Source: DASWIP01 sp036397635 (GTDB lineage Bacteria > Actinomycetota > AC-67). Taken from it: a stretch of DNA of 14,084 nt. The stretch lies in NCBI GenBank assembly GCA_036397635.1, contig DASWIP010000036.1:1-14084 (forward strand), written 5' to 3'. Position numbers and translations under genes: made by a program. The notes beneath the pieces are model-generated. The model was not told the origin of the DNA. It did no database searches and was given only the letters and a program-made list of their open reading frames with translations. Positions 9,424 to 14,084 of the stretch are shown in pieces (the first letter of the stretch is position 1; each line of letters opens with the position of its first letter).

Positions 9424-10971
9424 CTACGGGATCTGCCACGGCTGTGGTCCGATGACCGTTTCGGCCGCGCGCAGCAGGGTCCCGTCGCGCACCATCTCGG
9501 TGACCGCTGCGATCGCGGGAGCGAGCGGACGGTCGACGTCGAGGAACGGCACGCGCTCGCGGATCGACGCGACCACGGCTGCGGTGGCGTCGTTCGGTGC
9601 CAGCGGCGCGCGCAGGTCCAGCGCCTGTGCGACGCACAGCGCCTCGATCGCGACAACCGCGGTCGCGTGCGCGAGCGAGTCGCGCAACTTCAGCCCGGCG
9701 TCCCACCCCATGCTGACGTGATCCTCGGTCGTACCGCTGGTGGGGATCGAATCCACGCTGGCCGGCACGGCGAGCCGCTTGCACTCGCTGACCAGCGACG
9801 CCTGCGTGTACTGCACCAGCATGAAGCCCGAGTTCACGCCGGGATCCGGCACCAGGAAGGCCGGCAGCCCCTGCGAGTGCACCGGATCGAGCATCCGGTC
9901 GGTCCGGCGCTCGGCGATGGAGGCGATCTCGCTCGAGGCGATCGCCATGAAATCAAGCGCGAAAGCCACGGGCTCGCCGTGGAAGTTACCCGCGCTCTCG
10001 ACCTCGCCCGACTCGTGCAGCACGACGGGGTTATCCACCTCGCTCGCGAGCTCGGCCTCGATCACGCGCATCGCATGGAGCGCCGTCGAGCGGCACGCGC
10101 CGTGCACCTGCGGCGCGCAGCGCAGGGAGTACGCGTCCTGCACCGCGTGCGCGGTCGTCCGGTGCGACGCGATGATGGGCGATCCCTCGCACATCCGGCG
10201 GATGAGGCGCGCGCTGCGGATCTGACCCGGTTGCTGGCGCAGCATGTGGATCGCCTCGGCGTATGGACGGTCCGTGGCGAGCAGCGCTTGCACGCTCATC
10301 GCGCACACGATGTCGGCTGTGCTCAGCAACAGCGCCAGATCGTTGAGCGCCAGACATGCCATCGCGAGCATGCCGTCGGTGCCGTTGACCAGCGTGAGCC
10401 CTTCCTTCGCCCGCAGCTCCAGCGGCGCGATCCCGGCCGCCGCGAGCGCATCGACGGCCGGCACCATCCGGCCGTCGACGACGGCGTCACCCTCTCCGAG
10501 CAGCGTCAACGCGCAGTGCGCGAGCGGAGCCAGGTCGCCCGACGCACCCACCGAGCCGTGCGCCGGCACCACCGGCGTGATCCCGGCGTTGAGCACCCGC
10601 ACGATCTGCTCGACAACCTCGGGTCTGGCCCCCGCGTGCCCGGCCGCGAGCGTGCGCGCGCGCAGCAGCATCATGCCCCGCACGACCTCCTCGTCGATCG
10701 GTGGACCGTACCCGGCCGCGTGTGAACGCACGATCGAGTGCTGCAGCTCCTCCGCGCGCGCCGGCTCGATGCGCACGTTCGCCAGCGCGCCGAATCCGGT
10801 GGTGATGCCGTAGACCGGCTCGGCAGCATCGACCGCCGCGTCCACCAGCGCGCGCGCGGGCGCCATGCGCGCGGCCACGCCGTCGCCGACCCGGACCTGC
10901 GCCCGCGCGCGCGCGACCCCCACCACCGCGTCCACCTTCATCGGATCGCCGGTCAGCAGCACCTCGCTCAT
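9424..10971 (-). CDS. hutH: Histidine ammonia-lyase
   Basis: This 515-residue cytosolic enzyme removes ammonia from L-histidine to form urocanate, the first step of the pathway. The prosthetic group MIO forms autocatalytically from the ASG tripeptide, seen at 143-145 within GSVGASGDLAPLAH. The catalytic tyrosine region EPVYGITTGFGAL (51-63) and the conserved VNGTDGM and EDHVSMG motifs are present, and the length is normal. The start ATG at 10971 overlaps the hutG stop as ATGA, giving translational coupling, and GGGGGTG lies about 7-13 bases upstream. A longer frame to 11013 inside hutG is less likely. The stop is 3 bases from the stop of the convergent secreted propeller gene, leaving no room for a separate terminator. 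The phenylalanine/tyrosine lyases share the fold, but the hut neighbours settle the substrate. Confidence 0.98.
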   Translation of the reverse strand: MSEVLLTGDPMKVDAVVGVARARAQVRVGDGVAARMAPARALVDAAVDAAEPVYGITTGFGALANVRIEPARAEELQHSIVRSHAAGYGPPIDEEVVRGMMLLRARTLAAGHAGARPEVVEQIVRVLNAGITPVVPAHGSVGASGDLAPLAHCALTLLGEGDAVVDGRMVPAVDALAAAGIAPLELRAKEGLTLVNGTDGMLAMACLALNDLALLLSTADIVCAMSVQALLATDRPYAEAIHMLRQQPGQIRSARLIRRMCEGSPIIASHRTTAHAVQDAYSLRCAPQVHGACRSTALHAMRVIEAELASEVDNPVVLHESGEVESAGNFHGEPVAFALDFMAIASSEIASIAERRTDRMLDPVHSQGLPAFLVPDPGVNSGFMLVQYTQASLVSECKRLAVPASVDSIPTSGTTEDHVSMGWDAGLKLRDSLAHATAVVAIEALCVAQALDLRAPLAPNDATAAVVASIRERVPFLDVDRPLAPAIAAVTEMVRDGTLLRAAETVIGPQPWQIP

Positions 10972-11897
10972 CGGGATCGCACCCCCGCCAGGTACGCGAG
11001 CAGAACCGCGCACGCCGTCCGCACCGTCGTCTCCCCCACGTCCATGCTCGGGTCCACCTCCGTCAGATCCAGTCCGGCAACCCCGCGATCCAGGCCGAGC
11101 AGGAAAGCGGCCTCCTCGAGATGCCAGGGCAGCAGGCCACCCGGCATCGATGCAGCGGTCCCCGGCGCGTACGCACGGTCCAGCACGTCCAGGTCCACGT
11201 CCACCCAGACCCGTCTCGCGTCCCCGAGCATCCGTCGCGCGCCGGCGACCGCGCGCCCCATCCCCTCTTCACGCACCAGCACCGCCGAGATCGTATGGAT
11301 CTTGTGGTCGAGCGCCCAACGAGCGTTCGCCTCGCTGTTCGCGAAACCGTGGATGCCGACCTGGACGACGTGCGCGAGCCCTCCTTGCACGAGCTGTCGA
11401 ACCGGCGAGCCGTTGGTCACGCCGTGCGCGGGATCGCGGCAATCGTGATGGGCGTCGAAGGTCAGCAGGCCGTCGGCCGCGACGCCGCGCGCGCCGCCCA
11501 CCGTCACCGAGTTGTCCCCGCCGATCAGCACGATCGGCACCTCGGCGCGGGCGCGCAGCGCCGCGATCGCCTCGGCGATCCTGTTCTGGGTTCCGCTCGG
11601 ATCGGCCGCGGGCTCGACGTCGCCGGCGTCCAGGACCGCGAGCTGCTCGACCGAGACGGCTTTGTCCGACGACCAGACCGAGAAGCGAGACAGCGCGGCA
11701 CGCACCGCAGCCGGCGTCAGATCGCAGCGCGCGCCCGAGATGCTCGCGCCCCCGTAGGGCGCGCCCAGGACGATCGCCTCGGGCTCGGCCGATGCCCGCG
11801 CCAGCCACTCGGACGCACGGACGAAGTCGGGGTCACCGGACGGCATGAGCTCGACCGGCGGCGCCGGCCTGAGCCACGGGATCCCCGAGAGGTCCAC
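10968..11897 (-). CDS. hutG: Formimidoylglutamase (ureohydrolase family)
   Basis: This 309-residue arginase-fold metalloenzyme hydrolyses N-formimino-L-glutamate to glutamate and formamide, the last step. Di-manganese motifs are visible: GGDNS (126-130), DAHHD (148-152) and DVDLDVLD (233-240), followed by APG. GVTNGSPVRQL (159-169) fits the substrate loop of HutG-like members. The first motif has Asn129 where arginase and agmatinase usually have a metal-ligand His (GGDHS). I recall Asn in some actinobacterial HutG proteins but could not check. Agmatinase is the main alternative; the position in a hut cluster and the ATGA overlap with hutH argue for HutG. The start is GTG at 11897, with AGGA about 10 bases upstream. 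It is preceded by a 68-base gap holding a hairpin, so hutGH probably has its own promoter, which I could not locate. Confidence 0.88.
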   Translation of the reverse strand: MDLSGIPWLRPAPPVELMPSGDPDFVRASEWLARASAEPEAIVLGAPYGGASISGARCDLTPAAVRAALSRFSVWSSDKAVSVEQLAVLDAGDVEPAADPSGTQNRIAEAIAALRARAEVPIVLIGGDNSVTVGGARGVAADGLLTFDAHHDCRDPAHGVTNGSPVRQLVQGGLAHVVQVGIHGFANSEANARWALDHKIHTISAVLVREEGMGRAVAGARRMLGDARRVWVDVDLDVLDRAYAPGTAASMPGGLLPWHLEEAAFLLGLDRGVAGLDLTEVDPSMDVGETTVRTACAVLLAYLAGVRSR

Positions 11898-11922
11898 GAG
11901 GGCTCATCCTGCCAGAAACGAG

Positions 11923-11950
11923 GACCGGCCCTCAGCGCGAGGGGCCGGTC
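11923..11950 (-). terminator. Hairpin after the second LVIVD gene
   Basis: GACCGGCCC at 11923-11931 pairs with GGGCCGGTC at 11942-11950 around a ten-base loop, with partial further pairing at the loop end. It lies 16 bases after the stop codon at 11966-11968. On the minus strand it is followed by CTCGTTTCTGG, only a short T run. It most likely ends transcription of the propeller gene before hutG, but an attenuator-like role in front of hutGH cannot be excluded. Confidence 0.6.
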
Positions 11951-11965
11951 GAGTATGAGCCGCCG

Positions 11966-13339
11966 TCAGGCGGTGATGCTCAGGACACGGAACATCCCCG
12001 ACCCGGTGTCGCTGACGAACACATAGCCGGGCAGGTTCGGGGGGGTCTTGGCCGACCAGACCTCGTTGCCGTCCACGCGGTAATGGCCGAGCTCGCTCAT
12101 GGTCACCGGCGTCGGGACCGGCTGGGCGGCCGCATCCGCGAACGAGCTGATGTCGAGCCGCCGCGTCCCCGCCGCGTACCAGCCGATCGTCAGCGAATCC
12201 CCGTCGGGCGCGATGTTGAACTCGTGGGCCGTGCACGAGATGTCGTTGTGCACGTTCGTGCCCTCGATCACGGGCATCGTGATCGTCAGGTCGGGTGCGT
12301 AGAACTGGCCGACCGGCACCGGCGCGGCTTCCAGCTCGCGGTTCGGGCCGAGGTCGAAGACGTGGAACCCACCGCCGGGGCACACCGGCACGTTGGTCGG
12401 GCTGCTCGAGGCGATGGTCTCGTCCACCACCATCAGATGACGGCCGTTGGGGTGAAGCACCGCCTCATGGTGGACCTTCAGGTTCGGCGCCTCGACGAAA
12501 CCGATCAGCTCGGGGGCGAGCACCTTGTCTCCGGTGGTGTCCCAGATCATGCTGATCGTGATCGCCGAGACGTAGGCGCGGTTGCCGTCGGGGCTGAACG
12601 TGATGTCGTGCGGACCCGCGCCCGTGGTCACACGCGACGGCAGGTACGCGTGCGATGTCGCCACCGGGGGCCACTGCGAGACGTCGATGATCTCGACGCT
12701 GGGCGCGCGATCGGCGAGCGCCTGGTTGCCGGCGTACAGGATCGGCCGGCTGGGATGAGCGACGACCGTGTGCGAGGCCGGATCCTTCCAACCTCGGAAC
12801 TCCTGGCCGTCCTCACGCTTGATCGGGCCGCCGAGGAAGTCCAGCTCGATCGAGTCGCCGACCGTGCGCACCCCTGCGAACGAGACGGCGAACACTTTCT
12901 CGCCATCCACCACGCACACCAGCGAGTCGTTGTACGAGAACGCGATCAGGGTGTCGTAGAAGACACCGTTCACGTCGAGCGGCGTGTCGTAGTAGATCGC
13001 CTTCGGATCCACGGCGCCACGGGTGTTGCGGCAGCCGACGGTGCCGACGACGACCGGCGCTTCCGGGTCGGTGACGTCGATGACGTTCAGCCCGCCTCCG
13101 CCGGTGCCGGCCTCGGGCGGCGCATCGGCCGACCGGGAGCCGACGAGCGCGTAGGTGTGCGTCACGCCGTTGATCTCGCGCTCCATGAACTCGAGGTGCG
13201 TCGCCTGGTCGACCGCGATCGAGGCGACCTCCTCCAGTCCCGCGGCGTCGATGTCGGCTCCCGCCGGGGCTCCCGCCACCAGCGATGCGACGATCGTCAG
13301 GATCGCGGCGAGGCTGAACGTGGTGGTACGCGCGCGCAT
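11966..13339 (-). CDS. Secreted LVIVD-type beta-propeller protein, second copy type
   Basis: This 457-residue protein has a clear signal peptide (basic start, hydrophobic core about 8-22, likely cleavage near AGA at 25-28) and no membrane anchor. The propeller-type repeats include GGLNVIDVTDPEAPVVVG (82-99), VEIIDVSQWPPVA (215-227), GPHDITFSPDGNRAYVSA (242-259), HPNGRHLMVVDE (296-307) and a C-terminal blade with YVFVSDTGSGMFRVLSI. The TFSPDG-type turns resemble YncE-like propellers. Histidine-bearing loops (GPHD, VHHE, VHNDIS, CTAHEF) could line the propeller axis. The ATG at 13339 is preferred over the one at 13366, because GGAGGGAG precedes it and the signal peptide starts there. It is a distant relative, not a close copy, of the protein at 8164-9420. 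Its function is unknown; a link to histidine use is only positional. Confidence 0.87.
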   Translation of the reverse strand: MRARTTTFSLAAILTIVASLVAGAPAGADIDAAGLEEVASIAVDQATHLEFMEREINGVTHTYALVGSRSADAPPEAGTGGGGLNVIDVTDPEAPVVVGTVGCRNTRGAVDPKAIYYDTPLDVNGVFYDTLIAFSYNDSLVCVVDGEKVFAVSFAGVRTVGDSIELDFLGGPIKREDGQEFRGWKDPASHTVVAHPSRPILYAGNQALADRAPSVEIIDVSQWPPVATSHAYLPSRVTTGAGPHDITFSPDGNRAYVSAITISMIWDTTGDKVLAPELIGFVEAPNLKVHHEAVLHPNGRHLMVVDETIASSSPTNVPVCPGGGFHVFDLGPNRELEAAPVPVGQFYAPDLTITMPVIEGTNVHNDISCTAHEFNIAPDGDSLTIGWYAAGTRRLDISSFADAAAQPVPTPVTMSELGHYRVDGNEVWSAKTPPNLPGYVFVSDTGSGMFRVLSITA

Positions 13340-13441
13340 CTGCTCTCCCTCCGGACTCGTGGTCATAGATCCACGAAGGCTCGTGGCCTTCCCTGCTGGG
13401 TTCGACGGCCGGCCGTCGCTTCCTTCCGAAGCACCACATCC
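13340..13441 (-). promoter_or_regulatory. Palindrome-rich leader of the second LVIVD gene
   Basis: Upstream of the start codon is a stretch without coding signal that can fold strongly. A perfect 16-base palindrome CGACGGCCGGCCGTCG lies at 13403-13418. A hairpin CCACGA-AGGC-TCGTGG lies at 13371-13386. The SD (GGAGGGAG) is next to the gene. I do not recognise a known riboswitch. The palindrome could be an operator instead of an RNA element. Confidence 0.45.
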
Positions 13442-13506
13442 AGCCTAAGCGGACACTTCGGGCAGATGCACGCGGGCGTGACCCGCCACCACCTGGGGCT
13501 TAGGCT
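13442..13506. promoter_or_regulatory. Inverted 9-base boxes carrying mirrored -10 sequences
   Basis: AGCCTAAGC at 13442-13450 is the exact reverse complement of GCTTAGGCT at 13498-13506, with centres 56 bases apart. Each arm contains TAGGCT facing outward, so the pair could supply -10 boxes for both divergent genes. The rightward one has a fair -35; the leftward one has none that is convincing. Confidence 0.45.
13478..13506 (+). promoter_or_regulatory. Predicted promoter giving a leaderless cysteine-hydrolase mRNA
   Basis: GTGACC (13478-13483, four of six matches to TTGACA) and TAGGCT (13501-13506, fits TAnnnT) are 17 bases apart. The expected transcription start is 13513 or 13514, which is the first base of the ATG. 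The ATG has a pyrimidine run (TTCTTTC) instead of an SD, as expected for a leaderless gene. Confidence 0.55.
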
Positions 13507-13513
13507 TTCTTTC

Positions 13514-14084
13514 ATGGCCATGCTGGAGGTCGCAGCGACACCCATCGTGATCGCCGACTGGTTCGAGCAGCTCGCGCCCCAGCCCCTGGCCGAGGCCGCA
13601 CCGGACCCCGCGCGCGCGGCGGTGTTCTCGGCCGACATGGTGGCCGGGTTCTGCTCGTCCGGGGCGCTGGCCTCCGAGCGCGTCGGCGCACTCGCGGCAC
13701 CGGTCACCGACCTGTTCCGGCGAGCGCACGAGCATGGGATCAGGCGCTTCGTGCTTCTCCAGGACGCCCATCACGAGACCACACCCGAGTTCCAGGCGTT
13801 CCCACCGCACTGCCTTGCCGGAACCCCGGAGGCCGAGACGATCCCCGAGCTGGGCTCGCTCCCGTTCGCGCACCTGTTCACAGTGATCCAGAAGAACTCG
13901 CTGCACCCGGCGGTGGGCACCGGCTTCGACACCTGGCTCGACCAGCAGCTCGACCTGCGCACCGCGATCGTTGTGGGCGACTGCACGGATCTGTGCACGT
14001 ATCACCTCGCGATGCATCTGCGCCTGCGCGCGAACGCCACCGACCTGCAGGGCTTCGAGGTGATCGTGCCTGCCGACGCGGTGG
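13514..14084 (+). CDS. Nicotinamidase/isochorismatase-family cysteine hydrolase (partial)
   Basis: The gene runs off the right edge; the first 190 codons are present and open. The predicted product is a cytosolic amidase of the isochorismatase-like hydrolase superfamily. The catalytic triad is visible: D41 in FSADMVAGFC, K127 in VIQKNSLHPAVGT, and the nucleophile C161 in GDCTDLCTYHLAM. D84, H86 and H99 (QDAHHE, PPHCLAGT) match the metal-binding pattern of nicotinamidases, and HCLAGTPEAE is the usual block around the third ligand. This makes nicotinamidase (nicotinamide to nicotinate, NAD salvage) a reasonable first guess, but the N-terminal 30 residues are longer than in typical PncA, so a related amidase is possible. 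The ATG at 13514 has no SD and coincides with a predicted transcription start. It is divergent from the secreted propeller gene. Confidence 0.88.
   Translation, partial: MAMLEVAATPIVIADWFEQLAPQPLAEAAPDPARAAVFSADMVAGFCSSGALASERVGALAAPVTDLFRRAHEHGIRRFVLLQDAHHETTPEFQAFPPHCLAGTPEAETIPELGSLPFAHLFTVIQKNSLHPAVGTGFDTWLDQQLDLRTAIVVGDCTDLCTYHLAMHLRLRANATDLQGFEVIVPADAV

Noticed and set aside
9667..10725. Plus-strand open frame opposite hutH
   Set aside because: His/Arg/Asp-rich shadow with no domain; hutH has its MIO motif and full family pattern.
13445..14017. Minus-strand open frame opposite the cysteine hydrolase
   Set aside because: The plus strand shows a complete Asp-Lys-Cys triad and metal-ligand pattern, so the minus-strand frame is a shadow.

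Overview
The window is GC-rich, with dense protein-coding genes, tight spacing, GTG starts, strong SD sequences at some genes and apparently leaderless starts at others. With a gamma-butyrolactone-receptor-like TetR, an MMPL transporter and a DUF-style membrane histidine kinase of the GAF/HisKA_3 type, it looks like chromosome of a member of the Actinomycetota, possibly a deep-branching lineage. The taxonomic call is an inference from style and gene content, not from a marker gene. I see no rRNA, tRNA, CRISPR array, insertion sequence or phage gene.

Layout, left to right. (1) 1-3066, minus strand: an MMPL-family membrane transporter (42-2321) preceded by its probable TetR regulator (2410-3030). 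Two near-identical palindromic operators lie in front of the transporter and in front of tetR. (2) 3067-8036, minus strand: a compact run of sensor histidine kinase, then hutU (urocanate hydratase), then hutI (imidazolonepropionase), with gaps of 21 and 14 bases. (3) 8164-9420, plus strand: a secreted LVIVD-type beta-propeller protein, divergent from the kinase and ending 3 bases from the convergent hutH. (4) 9424-11897, minus strand: hutG (formimidoylglutamase) and hutH (histidine ammonia-lyase), overlapping by ATGA. (5) 11966-13339, minus strand: a second secreted LVIVD-type propeller protein, followed by a hairpin. (6) 13514 to the right edge, plus strand: the first 190 codons of a nicotinamidase/isochorismatase-family cysteine hydrolase with an apparently leaderless start.

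How the genes fit together. HutH, HutU, HutI and HutG make a complete four-enzyme route from histidine through urocanate, imidazolonepropionate and N-formimino-glutamate to glutamate plus formamide. The genes are split into two minus-strand units, hutGH and kinase-hutUI, by one plus-strand secreted protein. The kinase being the first gene of the hutUI unit is the most unusual arrangement here: it suggests, but does not prove, a two-component input into histidine use. No response regulator, HutC/HutP-type regulator or histidine transporter is visible. The tetR-MMPL pair looks like an independent, self-regulated export module whose promoter begins inside the hutI stop codon.
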